Shown: positions 1-7,969, numbered from the stretch's first letter. The stretch is DNA of 64,000 bases from Streptomyces scabiei 87.22 (GCF_000091305.1 NC_013929.1:5952001-6016000), one strand, 5' to 3'. Notes: generated by a model not told the origin, from the letters alone. Translations and numbers: made by a program.

Positions 1-232
1 TCAGGAACGCGGTCGCGGCGGTACGGACCTCACCGGCGGACAGGGGCCCGCTCTTCACGGCCTTGGCGTCGGCGGAGCCGTCGTCGGCCGAAGCGCCCGC
101 GCCGAACACCGTGTACACGGCGAACGCACCGCCGCCCAGGGCCGCGACCGCCGCTCCGCCCAGCACGAGATGCCGCCGCGGCCTCCCCGGCTTCGCGGCC
201 TTCCGCTCGTCGACACGCCTTCTCTTACCCAC
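1..232 (-). CDS. Penicillin-binding protein, N-terminal part (cut by window edge)
   Basis: The minus strand opens with a GTG at 232 preceded by a purine-rich GGAAGG stretch. The first 77 codons are visible. They read as a short basic N-terminus (MGKRRRVDER), one membrane anchor at about residues 22-43 (LVLGGAAVAALGGGAFAVYT) and the start of an NTF2-like domain (SAGEVRTAATAFL). This is the layout of the N-terminus of the neighbouring complete penicillin-binding protein at 380-2014, and two adjacent PBPs just before pmt are usual in Streptomyces. The transpeptidase domain lies outside the window, so the class rests on context and the anchor plus NTF2 start. Confidence 0.75.
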   Translation of the reverse strand, partial: MGKRRRVDERKAAKPGRPRRHLVLGGAAVAALGGGAFAVYTVFGAGASADDGSADAKAVKSGPLSAGEVRTAATAFL

Positions 233-379
233 GCTCCGACCTTCCGCTGCCCCCGACTGCCCTCTCGTCCCACAACGAGAACCCCCACACTAGAGTCCCG
301 CGGGTCACTCCGTGGGTGGGGCCGGGTTTGTCCGCGGATGGGTGGGGGCCGGTCGCGCACCCACCGCTTCCAAGTCCGC

Positions 380-2014
380 TCACCCTCCGGCCTTCAGTAC
401 CTCCGCCACGATCGGACCGGCCGCCTCGCCGCCTCGGCCGCCGCCCTCCGACATCGCCGCCGCGGCCACGTCCCCGCGGAATCCGGTGAACCAACTGTCC
501 GCCACGGCCTGCCCGTCGATCTCCGCGGAGCCGGTCTTCGCCCCGATGTCACCGCCGAGTCCGGACATGACGGTCGCCGCCGTCCCCTGGGTCGCGGTCA
601 GCCGCATCATCTGCTTCAACTGCGCCGACGTACCGGCCGACAGCCCCTTGGCGGTGGCCAGCTTCCGGTCGTCCAGCTCCGGGGACACCAGGTACGGCTG
701 CCGGAAGGTGCCCGTGATCGCGGTCGACGTCACCGACGCCATGTTCAGCGGGTTCATCAGGACGTCGCCCTGGCCGATGGCGTTGGCGGCCCGGTTCGGC
801 CCGCCGGAGGGCGGGACCTTGCCGTCCATGGACACGATGCCCGTCTTCCAGTCGTCCCGGCCGATCCCGAACCGTTCCTGCGCCTCCTGGGTCAACGACT
901 CGTCGGACAGCGGCTTCTCGTCGATCAGCTTGATGAAGGCCGTGTTGCAGGACCGCTCGAAGCTGTTGGCGAGCGTCGCGCTCGACGTCTCGTCCGCCTT
1001 CAGGCCGGGCAGGTTCTTGAAGGTCTGGCTCATCCAGGTCGCCGTGTCGGGGCAGGGCGCGGGGCCGTTCATCGAGGTCACGTCGTTGTCGATGAGCATC
1101 GCGGCGGTGATGATCTTCATCGTGGAGCCGGGCGGGAGTTCCCCCTGGAAGGCCGCGTTGAAGTCGTCGTCGCGGTGGTTGGCGACCGCCAGCACCTGTC
1201 CGGTGCTGGGCTGCACGGCGACCACGGACGACTCGGGGTGCTTGGTCACCGCCCGCTCGGCCGCCGCCTGGATCCCCGCGCCGATCGTGGTCCGCAGCTT
1301 GCCCGCCCTGCCCTCGGTGAGGGTCAGCAGGGTGGTGTCGCCGGCCTCCGCGGCGGCGTGGTGGACGCCCAGCTCGATGCCGGGGGTGCCGCCCGCCTCG
1401 GCGCCGTACCGGTCGCGCAGGGTGTCGAGGATCGGCCCGAGGGAGGGGTACTTCTCCTTCGTCAGCACCTTGCCGTCGCGGTCCACGGCCTCGATGGGCG
1501 GCGCGGCCGCCTCCCCGGTGACCAGGGTGTCGCCCTTCTTCAGCTCGGGGTGCACGACGGAGGGCCGCCAGTCGACCAGGGCCCGCCCGGTGGTCTTCCC
1601 CCGCACGACGGTCAGCCGGCTCTTGTACGCGAGGTCCTTGCTCTTGCCCTTGTACGACACGGTCGCCCGGACGGAGAACGGGACGGTCCGGCCGCCGCTG
1701 CCGGTGGGCTCGCCCGGCTCGATCTTCACGTGGTCGATGCGTGCGACGCCGGTGAAGCTGTCGAAGACCTTCCCCGCGTCCAGCGCGTCGTTCGTGTAGG
1801 ACGCCGCCGCCGACGGGTCGCCCTTCTCCCACGCCGCGAAGAACTTCTCCGTCGTCTCCCGGACCTCGTCCGCGTCCGGCGGCCCGGTCCGCTTCTGCGG
1901 GCTTCCCCCGTCCCCGTTCAGCGCCGTCACGAAGTTGTACCCGCCGTACCCGGCACCGCCCAGCATCGCCGCGAGCACCCCGCCGACTATGGCGCCCTTG
2001 ACCCCCTTGCGCAT
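380..2014 (-). CDS. Penicillin-binding protein (class B-like transpeptidase with MecA_N/NTF2 domain)
   Basis: 544 aa. A single N-terminal membrane anchor (about residues 8-28) is followed by an NTF2-like MecA_N domain (about 45-155) and a DD-transpeptidase domain. All three catalytic motifs are present: STMK at 297-300 (nucleophile Ser297), SCN at 355-357 and KTG at 493-495. The enzyme should cross-link peptidoglycan outside the membrane. The ATG at 2014 has a good GGGGGAG ribosome site. It is in the same direction as the PBP gene at the window edge, 147 bp away. Its upstream region (2015-2160) is the chromosomal flank of the mobile island, so its promoter has been kept but its distance from pmt has grown by about 16 kb. 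Confidence 0.93.
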   Translation of the reverse strand: MRKGVKGAIVGGVLAAMLGGAGYGGYNFVTALNGDGGSPQKRTGPPDADEVRETTEKFFAAWEKGDPSAAASYTNDALDAGKVFDSFTGVARIDHVKIEPGEPTGSGGRTVPFSVRATVSYKGKSKDLAYKSRLTVVRGKTTGRALVDWRPSVVHPELKKGDTLVTGEAAAPPIEAVDRDGKVLTKEKYPSLGPILDTLRDRYGAEAGGTPGIELGVHHAAAEAGDTTLLTLTEGRAGKLRTTIGAGIQAAAERAVTKHPESSVVAVQPSTGQVLAVANHRDDDFNAAFQGELPPGSTMKIITAAMLIDNDVTSMNGPAPCPDTATWMSQTFKNLPGLKADETSSATLANSFERSCNTAFIKLIDEKPLSDESLTQEAQERFGIGRDDWKTGIVSMDGKVPPSGGPNRAANAIGQGDVLMNPLNMASVTSTAITGTFRQPYLVSPELDDRKLATAKGLSAGTSAQLKQMMRLTATQGTAATVMSGLGGDIGAKTGSAEIDGQAVADSWFTGFRGDVAAAAMSEGGGRGGEAAGPIVAEVLKAGG

Positions 2015-2160
2015 GACGCGACTCCCCCTTTGAACGCGTTCAGAAACCGCTTGCCGGGGCTCACTGTAGGCATGCCGGGGTGACGCGTGGGGAAAACGAC
2101 TCCTTTGCGTGCCCTGATTGTTAGCGCGTCAGAGCCCGGCGAACGGGGTTCGGCCATCAC

Positions 2161-2243
2161 ACCCAGGTATCCAGCCACATCCGCGACCGCCAGCTGTCGA
2201 TCGGGATGGGCTGGCCGGTGTACAGGGGCCAGAAGTAGATGAA
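2161..2243 (+). repeat. att copy 1 (left junction): duplicate of pmt 3' end
   Basis: 83 bp matching 18385-18467 at 80 of 83 positions without gaps. On the minus strand it still encodes the last residues of Pmt up to WRSRMWLDTWV and a stop, but is detached from the gene. The three mismatches all lie in the right half, as expected if the right half came from the element and the left half from the chromosome. It lies 63 bp from the integrase stop codon. Confidence 0.92.
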
Positions 2244-2306
2244 ATCGCGGCTGGCCGGGCCGATTGGGGCCCTGACCAGCCACGACGGTGGTGCGGTGGG
2301 GCCGCG

Positions 2307-3572
2307 TCAGGCAGCCTGGGCCGTCTCTGGGCCGTGATCTTGAGGATCGGCAGCCAGATACACCCCGTCGACCGCCTTCCGGGTGCGGCCCTCGCTGCTC
2401 GGCATGAGGTGCGTATAGGTGCGCAGCGTGAACCCCGGATCGCTGTGACCGAGGTACTGACTCAGGGCCCGGATGTTCTCTCCCGCGTCCAGCAGTACGG
2501 ACGCGTAGAAGTGCCTGAGCGCGTGCATGCCGTCCTCGGGGGCCGACGCGTACCGTTCGCCGCGCTCGGGCTTCGGGATGACTCCTGCGCCCGCCAGAGC
2601 GGGCTTCCAGTGGTGAGCGTTGAAGTTGCTCACGCGGACGTGGTTGCCTTCGACCCCGCTGAACAGAAGCCGTTTCGTCACGAGCGGGCCGTCTGGTGTA
2701 CGCCAGGGAAGTGTCACGTCCACCGGGGCGAACTCCTCGGAATGGGCACGCAGGGCGGCGGCCACGGCCCTCGGGAGAGGGACGTCACGGACCTTGCCGC
2801 CTTTCGGCAGGGCGAACACGTACTTCCCGCGGATGCGCTTGAGTTGGTGGCCGACGGTCAGCCATCCGCCCTCGTAGTTGAGTTCGTCGACCGACAGACC
2901 GAAGATCTCGCCCTGTCGTAGGCCACATCCCGCTCCGGGGTCGACGGTGGCCCGGAAGCGCTGCGCGAGGGCGGCCCGTACGCCGAAGACGTGCGCGGAC
3001 GTCCACGGGTCCACACGGGGCTTGCCAGGCTTCGGGAGCTGCACTGTGCGGGCCCGACAGGGGTTCTTGCTGAGCAGCCCGTCGTCGACCGCCGCACTGA
3101 GCGCAGCCGAGACGGTCCCTACGATGATGCGGCGGTGCGATTCGGCCGGCACGGTGTCTTCGAGGGCCGCGATCCAGGCCCGGATGTGTTCAGGCTTGAA
3201 CGAGCCGAGCGGGCGCGTCCCGATGTGGGGATAGGCGTGCAGTCGAAGCCGACGCTCAGCGGCCTCACGGCTGTTGATCTCGCCTGTGTGGGAGTTGACC
3301 CAGCGCTCTGCGTACTGCCGGAACGTCGTCCGTGCCGTGCGTGGGTCGATGTACTCCCCGCGCGCCATGTCCGCCTCGGTCTGCGCGAGCCACTGTTCGG
3401 CGAGGCGCTTCTGTCGGTCGGGGAAGCTCTTGGACTTCTCGGTGCCGTCGGGGCCGATGTAGCGGGCGCGGTAGCGCAGGCCGCTGCCGTGGCGGTCGCT
3501 CTTGACGCGGACGGTCTTGCCGTCGGTGTTGGTCTCGGTCTTGAACCAGCGGTCTTGGATGTGGCCGGCCAT
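2307..3572 (-). CDS. int: Tyrosine site-specific recombinase (AICE integrase)
   Basis: 421 aa from the ATG at 3572; the reading frame extends further upstream but without a better start, and AGAAGGGA precedes this ATG. N-terminal Arm-type DNA-binding region (about 1-75, with RARYIGPDG), SAM-like core-binding domain (about 78-165), then the catalytic domain with Arg219 (GLRQGE), Lys near 257-260, His350 and Arg353 (HALRH), His376 (LGHSD) and nucleophile Tyr386 (TYTHL). It should integrate and excise the element by recombining the pmt 3'-end repeats. Its stop codon is 63 bp from att copy 1, the usual AICE arrangement, and the excisionase lies just upstream. Confidence 0.95.
   Translation of the reverse strand: MAGHIQDRWFKTETNTDGKTVRVKSDRHGSGLRYRARYIGPDGTEKSKSFPDRQKRLAEQWLAQTEADMARGEYIDPRTARTTFRQYAERWVNSHTGEINSREAAERRLRLHAYPHIGTRPLGSFKPEHIRAWIAALEDTVPAESHRRIIVGTVSAALSAAVDDGLLSKNPCRARTVQLPKPGKPRVDPWTSAHVFGVRAALAQRFRATVDPGAGCGLRQGEIFGLSVDELNYEGGWLTVGHQLKRIRGKYVFALPKGGKVRDVPLPRAVAAALRAHSEEFAPVDVTLPWRTPDGPLVTKRLLFSGVEGNHVRVSNFNAHHWKPALAGAGVIPKPERGERYASAPEDGMHALRHFYASVLLDAGENIRALSQYLGHSDPGFTLRTYTHLMPSSEGRTRKAVDGVYLAADPQDHGPETAQAA
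2316..2336 (+). promoter_or_regulatory. Probable integrase arm-type site (left end)
   Basis: Two copies of TGGGCCGT 11 bp apart, inside the last codons of the integrase gene. Closely similar 21-22 bp motifs recur at the same relative place by the other two ends (15611-15631 and 18272-18293), each 70-90 bp from an att copy. Arm sites recognised by the N-terminal domain of tyrosine integrases are placed in this way; the assignment is inferred from position and conservation. Confidence 0.5.
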
Positions 3573-3655
3573 CTGGGGCGTGGTCCCTTCTGGGCATGAG
3601 GAAGGGAGGGGCACGGTGTGCCCCTCCCCGGTGGTGTCACGCGGTGTGCCGTGCG

Positions 3656-3901
3656 TCAGGCGGCGTCCTGGTCGGCGTGCTTGCGGTCGATGACGTAGGC
3701 GTGCACGTCGGCGGGGTCGTAGCGGACGTGCTTGCCGATGCGGAAGCCGGGCGGGCCGGTGCGCTTCCGGCGCCACTGGTAGACGGTTTCGAGGGGTACC
3801 TCGAACATCTCGGCGATGTCGTCGGGGGTGAGGTACCGGTCGGGGAGGCCGCCCCGGAGGGTGGCGCGGGGGTCGGTCTGGACGGGGGCGGGTGCGCTCA
3901 C
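3656..3901 (-). CDS. xis: Excisionase, MerR/AlpA-like winged helix protein
   Basis: 81 aa starting at the GTG at 3901, which has a well placed GGAGG five bases upstream; the longer frame to 3964 would run through an operator palindrome and lacks a ribosome site. The protein is a helix-turn-helix domain of the plasmid excisionase type (YLTPDDIAEMF, TVYQWRRKR, GFRIGKHVRYDPADV). Xis proteins bend att DNA and steer the integrase toward excision. It lies 83 bp upstream of int in the same direction, so both are probably co-transcribed. A pair of identical palindromes at 3934-3947 and 3987-4000 lies in its upstream region and is likely its control site. Confidence 0.88.
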   Translation of the reverse strand: MSAPAPVQTDPRATLRGGLPDRYLTPDDIAEMFEVPLETVYQWRRKRTGPPGFRIGKHVRYDPADVHAYVIDRKHADQDAA

Positions 3902-3933
3902 TGAGTCCTCCGCGAGTTGGAAATACATTCCTC

Positions 3934-4000
3934 TGAGTCGCGACTCATCGGCACTCAGCGGCACTCAGAGGGGTCTTGAGACGCGATGAGTCGCGACTCA
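3934..4000 (+). promoter_or_regulatory. Pair of identical 14-bp palindromes upstream of xis-int
   Basis: TGAGTCGCGACTCA occurs at 3934-3947 and again at 3987-4000, perfect both times, 53 bp (about five helical turns) apart on the same face. The first is 33 bp upstream of the xis GTG, the second lies within the last codons of the upstream helicase gene. This is the form of an operator pair for a dimeric repressor, controlling excision separately from replication. The palindrome differs from the GntR operators at 13 kb, so a different regulator or Xis itself may bind. Confidence 0.6.
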
Positions 4001-5412
4001 GGCAAATGTGGTTCGGACACGTTCACCGTGATCCCGTTGTAGGTGACCACCTGCCGGCCGTAGGCGTCGCGGGGGCGGGTGCGGTTGAGCTGGGGGACGA
4101 CGGAGAGCAGGTTGCGGCCGAACACCTGCTTCGTTCCGGGCTTGACGCCGTTGTCCTCGGCCCAGTCCCGCCAGACGGCCCACAGAGCTTCCACGGGCAC
4201 GCTGCACGTGGGGCCGGTGGTGCAGCGTTCGCGGACGAATGCGCTGGTGGGGCTCGCGGTGTCGCGCATGGTGGTGACGGCTTCGCGGCTGGATGCCGGT
4301 TCGGTGATCCGGCCGGTGCGCTGGAGTCGGGCGAGTCCTTCCAGGGCCCAGTTGATGATGCCGGGGACTTCGGCGATGAGCCGGTCGGTGAGGGTGGGGT
4401 CTTCCTTGCCGAGCCAGGACAGGCGGGTGTTGAGCAGGATGAACCGGTTGGCGATGACGCCGGAGGAGTCGCCGAAGTGGGGCAGTTCGTTGGACAGGAT
4501 GACCAGCCGGGTGGGGAGCTTGCCGGTCCACGGCTGGCGGTACTTGCGGTCGATGTCGATGGTGTCCTCGCCGGAGATGGTGAGGAGCCGTTCGACGACT
4601 TGGGTGTTGTCGTTGCCGGACAGGCGGGCGTCGGAGATGACCCCCAGGGGCTTGCCGATCAGGGTGGACAGGCCGAAGTTCGTGCCGAGTCCGGCGAGGG
4701 TGGGCCCGGCAAGGTTCTCCTTGCCGACCAGCGCTTTGAGGACGCGCGCGATGGTGCCCTTCCCGGACCGGGTCGGGCCGACCATGAGAAGGATCTTCTG
4801 TTGGTCGGTGCGGCCGGAGATGACGTAGCCGAACCACTCCTGGAGGGCAGCGATGGAGTCGGGGTCGTCGGGCCAGAGCTGGGCGAGGAAGTTGTCCCAC
4901 GTCGGTGCGGTCGCGCTGGGGTCGTAGGCGTAGGGGATGGAGACGTTGTTGAAGAACTCCGGTGTGTGCGGCATGAGCGCCCGGTCGCGGATGCGGAGCA
5001 ACCCGTTCTGACAGGCCACGATCGGGCCGTGCTCTTGTCCGGTGTCGCCGTGGTCGTCGATCCAGGCGGGGGTGTCGGTGTCGGTGGGCAGGAGAACGAT
5101 CGAGCCCAGGGCATCGAGCAGGTTGCTGATCTTCGGTTTGGTCGGTGCCCAGTCGCGTTCCTCGGTCTCGCCGTCCTTGGCGGGGACCTGGTAGACGGCG
5201 TGCTCAAGGCGCTCGTACATGGCCTTGCGGACCTGGTCGTCGTCGACCTCGCGCCAGCAGGTGCCGTTCCAGCGCATCCAGGACGCGCGCCAGCGGCGGC
5301 ACACGAGCTTGCCGTCCTCGCCCTGCCAGTCGGGCAGCAGACGGCGGGCGACGGCCATGGGGTGGGACGGTGCGGGCAGTTCCTCGCTCTGAGCGGTGCG
5401 GGTGTCCGTCAT
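3955..5412 (-). CDS. P4-family superfamily 3 helicase (replication protein, D5_N/primase-C type)
   Basis: 485 aa. An N-terminal region resembling the D5_N/phage primase C-terminal domain (about 60-180) is followed by an SF3 helicase core: Walker A GPTRSGKGT at 212-220, a Walker B-like strand near 254-262 (PLGVISDA), sensor motif LVILSNELP at 303-311 and an arginine-finger-like NRF at 322-324. A winged-helix region follows (about 385-470). It should unwind the element's origin together with the PrimPol protein encoded two genes upstream; in phage P4 the two activities sit in one chain, here they are split. Its ATG overlaps the stop of the upstream gene (ATGA), so translation is coupled. Confidence 0.88.
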   Translation of the reverse strand: MTDTRTAQSEELPAPSHPMAVARRLLPDWQGEDGKLVCRRWRASWMRWNGTCWREVDDDQVRKAMYERLEHAVYQVPAKDGETEERDWAPTKPKISNLLDALGSIVLLPTDTDTPAWIDDHGDTGQEHGPIVACQNGLLRIRDRALMPHTPEFFNNVSIPYAYDPSATAPTWDNFLAQLWPDDPDSIAALQEWFGYVISGRTDQQKILLMVGPTRSGKGTIARVLKALVGKENLAGPTLAGLGTNFGLSTLIGKPLGVISDARLSGNDNTQVVERLLTISGEDTIDIDRKYRQPWTGKLPTRLVILSNELPHFGDSSGVIANRFILLNTRLSWLGKEDPTLTDRLIAEVPGIINWALEGLARLQRTGRITEPASSREAVTTMRDTASPTSAFVRERCTTGPTCSVPVEALWAVWRDWAEDNGVKPGTKQVFGRNLLSVVPQLNRTRPRDAYGRQVVTYNGITVNVSEPHLPESRLIASQDPSECR

Positions 5413-5843
5413 GCTGCCGTCCTCCCTTCCTGGGACGCGGTGGGCTTTCCGGTGCAGAAGTGCTTGTGGGCGGCGTAGTCGTCGACCAGGGCGGCCACGG
5501 CGGTGGGGCCGGTGGCGGTGTCGGTGTGTCCGCAGGCGCAGGCGTAGGCGGCGTTCGGGGTGGCGCCGTGCCGCTTGGACCAGCGGGCCCCGTCCCAGTG
5601 ATGCCGGTAGACCGGTGGCGCGTAGATACGGATGCCGGGACGCTCCGGTGTCGGGTCGGAGCTGGGCCGCATGTCCCTGGCCGGGAGCCGGTTCGTGCGG
5701 GGAAGAGAGGTGACGACGCCCTTGCGGGCGGCGCCTGTCGGCTCGCCCACGGTGGTCTGCGGCGGAGCCGGTTCGGCGGGGCGCGGCTGGTCGGTGGTGG
5801 GGGTGTTGCTTTTACCTGCGGGGCGGGGCCGGGGGGTGGTCAT
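5409..5843 (-). CDS. Small hypothetical protein between PrimPol and helicase, possible zinc-binding C-terminus
   Basis: 144 aa. The ATG at 5843 overlaps the PrimPol stop and its own TGA overlaps the helicase ATG, both as ATGA, with a strong GGAGGA site. The first ~70 residues are proline-rich and probably disordered. The C-terminal half is compact (YRHHWDGARWSKRHG) and has a cysteine/histidine cluster, CACGH followed about 25 residues later by HKHFC, which could bind one zinc ion. I do not recognise the family. The strict coupling to both replication enzymes suggests a role as replication accessory, for example origin binding or bridging PrimPol to helicase. Confidence 0.75.
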   Translation of the reverse strand: MTTPRPRPAGKSNTPTTDQPRPAEPAPPQTTVGEPTGAARKGVVTSLPRTNRLPARDMRPSSDPTPERPGIRIYAPPVYRHHWDGARWSKRHGATPNAAYACACGHTDTATGPTAVAALVDDYAAHKHFCTGKPTASQEGRTAA

Positions 5844-6745
5844 GCCGTCCTCCGGGGCCATGCGGTGCGGATGGAGTAGTCCAGGGCCTTGCGGATGGTG
5901 TTGCGGCACTCGGCCGGCGACAGTCCCGCCGACTCGCCCCCGCAGGTAAAAGCCGTTTCCACGGTGGCGCGGTCGAGGTCGCCCCACGCCACGAACCGGC
6001 CCACCGCCCGTACGGCGCGCAGGAGTTCGGCCTGCCGCCCGCCCTCGCCCGTGGCGGCCACGGCCGCGACCTCGCGGTTGAGGACGGCGGCGGCGTACCG
6101 GTCGGCGTCGCGGGCGAGGGTGGGCAGGATCGGCGCCGTGGCGCGCCTCTGAGAGGCTGTCAGAGCCTTTTGGAGCCATTCGGACAGGTTTGCAACGGGC
6201 TGGTCGTCCAGGACGGTGTACGGGCCGTGTGGGGTGATGCTGCCGGGGGCGACGACCTGTCCGCCCCATGCGCGGGTGTCGACCTTGGGCGTGAGGGTGC
6301 CGGTGGTGTTGGCGAACCGGACCCCGGACGGGGCGGTGAAGTACAGGTGCTCTCCGCCGCTGGGGGTCCGGATGCGGCGGGTTGCGGGGACGGTGTGTCC
6401 GGCGCGCTCGCAGAGCGCTTGGAAGTTGGCCGCGCCGTCAGGCGTGCCCGCTTCGTCTGTGGGCTTGAGCGTGTCCAGGTCGACGACCAGCAGACCGGCG
6501 GGGCCGGTGGCGATACCGACGTTGAACGGGCCCGAAGACCAGCACCGTTCGATACGGGCGGGGTCGAGGGTGGCGCGCTGCTCGAACGTGCGGTGCCCGC
6601 CGGCGCAGTCGCCGGAGTGGGGGCAACGGCGTTCCCCGTGCAGGGCGGGGACCTTGCTGCGCGGGCGCAGCGGGATCACAGGCCAACCGCGGGCGGCGGC
6701 GTCCAGCGCCGCGCGCAGCAGCGCGGGACGGGGGTCATGAGTCAT
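5840..6745 (-). CDS. Bifunctional DNA primase/polymerase (PrimPol) of the AICE
   Basis: 301 aa from ATG 6745 with GGAGAT upstream. The archaeo-eukaryotic primase fold is visible: start GWPVIPLRPRSKVPA (21-35), the metal-binding pair D89/D91 in VVDLDTL, the histidine of SGGEHLYF (His133), and the third acidic position in KVDTRAWGGQVVAPGS (about 154-169). A CPHSGDC motif (41-47) gives a possible zinc site. A C-terminal helical region (about 200-301) probably contacts the helicase. PrimPol is one of the three known replication initiator types in AICEs and also of SaPI and P4-like elements. It heads a three-gene ATGA-coupled replication operon. Confidence 0.9.
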   Translation of the reverse strand: MTHDPRPALLRAALDAAARGWPVIPLRPRSKVPALHGERRCPHSGDCAGGHRTFEQRATLDPARIERCWSSGPFNVGIATGPAGLLVVDLDTLKPTDEAGTPDGAANFQALCERAGHTVPATRRIRTPSGGEHLYFTAPSGVRFANTTGTLTPKVDTRAWGGQVVAPGSITPHGPYTVLDDQPVANLSEWLQKALTASQRRATAPILPTLARDADRYAAAVLNREVAAVAATGEGGRQAELLRAVRAVGRFVAWGDLDRATVETAFTCGGESAGLSPAECRNTIRKALDYSIRTAWPRRTA

Positions 6746-6783
6746 GCTGGGTATCTCCAGTTCGTCGCTAGCGTGCTGGTGAG

Positions 6784-6826
6784 CAAGGGCGGCCCCGGTT
6801 CTTTGGCGAGAGGGGGGCCGCCCTTG
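6784..6826. terminator. 13-bp perfect hairpin between transfer and replication genes
   Basis: CAAGGGCGGCCCC (6784-6796) pairs exactly with 6814-6826 around a 17-nt loop. It lies seven bases after the stop of the 152-aa gene (6833) and 39 bases upstream of the PrimPol start. No U tract follows, which is common in Streptomyces. It probably terminates or attenuates the long minus-strand operon before the replication genes; an origin structure is an alternative. Confidence 0.55.
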
Positions 6827-6832
6827 GCGTAG

Positions 6833-7291
6833 CTAGTTGTTCCTGGCCCAGTAGGCGTACTGCTGACGGACGTAGGCGCGCGGGTCGCCCATGACGTCGG
6901 CACCGTCCAGCTCGATGAGGAAGTGCGCCAGCTCCATGGCGTGCTCGTCGCGCATGCGGCCGTCGGGCGGGAGCTGGGTGGACCTGCGGTCGACGACGGC
7001 GGCACGCCGCAGCCACCACTCACGGTTGCGCCTGCCGGCGTGAGCCTCGCTCAAGAGCCAGTCGAACTCTTCGCGGGCGTCGGGGGCGTCGGCGTACGCG
7101 TCAGCCGCGCTGGGCCAGTCCTCCGAGGGCGCGGCGTCGGCGGCCTGGTGGTCGGCGCGGACGTAGAGACGGTGCCGCTTGTGGTCGCGGGTGGGGCAGA
7201 CGGTCACAGTGCCGGTGGTGAACGTACGGTCCAACGCGGCGACGATGGTGTTGGTGTCGGTGGGGTCGCAGATGACGCGGATCTCGAACAC
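6833..7291 (-). CDS. Hypothetical AICE protein, 152 aa
   Basis: Starts at GTG 7291 with CAGGAG upstream, 11 bp after the stop of the preceding membrane-protein gene, so the two form one transcription unit. The N-terminal ~50 residues look like a small alpha/beta domain (FEIRVICDPTDT ... ALDRTF ... RHRLYVRADH); the C-terminal half is acidic and helical and ends with QQYAYWARNN. No enzymatic motif, membrane segment or metal site is apparent. I recognise it only as the sort of small protein that accompanies AICE transfer operons and cannot assign a function. Confidence 0.75.
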   Translation of the reverse strand: MFEIRVICDPTDTNTIVAALDRTFTTGTVTVCPTRDHKRHRLYVRADHQAADAAPSEDWPSAADAYADAPDAREEFDWLLSEAHAGRRNREWWLRRAAVVDRRSTQLPPDGRMRDEHAMELAHFLIELDGADVMGDPRAYVRQQYAYWARNN

Positions 7292-7302
7292 GAAGGCTCC
7301 TG

Positions 7303-7761
7303 TCAGCCGTAGAACTTGTTGCGCTTGATGACGGCCTTGCGGATGTTGACGGTGGTACCGCCCTTGTCGCCGCCCGCGCTGAACACCTGCACGGCGATCC
7401 AGCCGCCGAAGATGACGGCCGCGAGGGTGATGAGCTGGGTGATGAGCGCGGTCAGGGCGGTGATGAACGTGGTGAGGATCAGCAGACCGCCGCACACGGC
7501 GGCGAACCCGACGCCCCCGAGCGCGACGTTCACGGCCGCGCGGGAGACGACGGGCTTGGCGGCCACCGGTTCCGGGCGGGCGTGGTCGATGGCGTAGCCC
7601 GTGACGATCCGCCCGTCCGGCAGGACGACGGACGCGACCGTCGGGACGGCTCCCGGCTGCACGGGCACCATCGGCGCCGGTACGGCGGGGGTGATGGGGG
7701 TGGGGTGGTGGACTTCCACGGCCCGTATGGCGGGCGTGTGGTGGCTGTTCTCGGGGAACAT
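7303..7761 (-). CDS. Small membrane protein of the transfer region, 152 aa
   Basis: ATG 7761 preceded by GGAAGGGA. The N-terminal ~65 residues are proline-rich (HHPTPITPAVPAPMVP). Two long hydrophobic stretches follow at about residues 95-115 and 118-138 (GGVGFAAVCGGLLILTTF and LITLAAVIFGGWIAVQVF), forming a membrane hairpin, and a basic tail ends in KAVIKRNKFYG. Position just after traB and its repeat cluster suggests a role in plasmid spread or in anchoring the transfer apparatus, as with Spd proteins; homology was not established. Confidence 0.75.
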   Translation of the reverse strand: MFPENSHHTPAIRAVEVHHPTPITPAVPAPMVPVQPGAVPTVASVVLPDGRIVTGYAIDHARPEPVAAKPVVSRAAVNVALGGVGFAAVCGGLLILTTFITALTALITQLITLAAVIFGGWIAVQVFSAGGDKGGTTVNIRKAVIKRNKFYG

Positions 7762-7785
7762 GCGGAATCCCTTCCGGCGGTAGGT

Positions 7786-7966
7786 CAGGGAGGCAGGCAC
7801 ACCCCCTGCGGGGTGGCGTGTGGAGGGGGTTTCAGGGGGTGCTGACCTGCGGGCCTCCCTGCCTCCCTGCCTGATCATTCGTGCAGGTCAAGGCCAGGGA
7901 GGCGGGTCAGGGAGGGGTTCAGGGAGTTCTCCCTGCCTCCCTGACCCGTCCGGGGTCGGCTCCCTG
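7786..7966. repeat. Cluster of 8-bp CAGGGAGG repeats after traB: candidate clt transfer locus
   Basis: CAGGGAGG or its complement occurs six times exactly (7786-7793, 7854-7861, 7862-7869, 7895-7902, 7908-7915, 7936-7943) and three times with one mismatch (7920, 7928, 7959) in about 180 bp. The block at 7903-7948 folds into a nested hairpin with 13-bp outer arms (CGGGTCAGGGAGG) and an inner CAGGGAG/CTCCCTG palindrome. In Streptomyces conjugation, hexameric TraB binds short 8-bp repeats (TRS) in the clt locus, usually next to traB. Location right after the traB stop fits this; the repeat sequence itself is different from those I recall, so function is inferred. Confidence 0.6.
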
Positions 7967-7969
7967 CCC

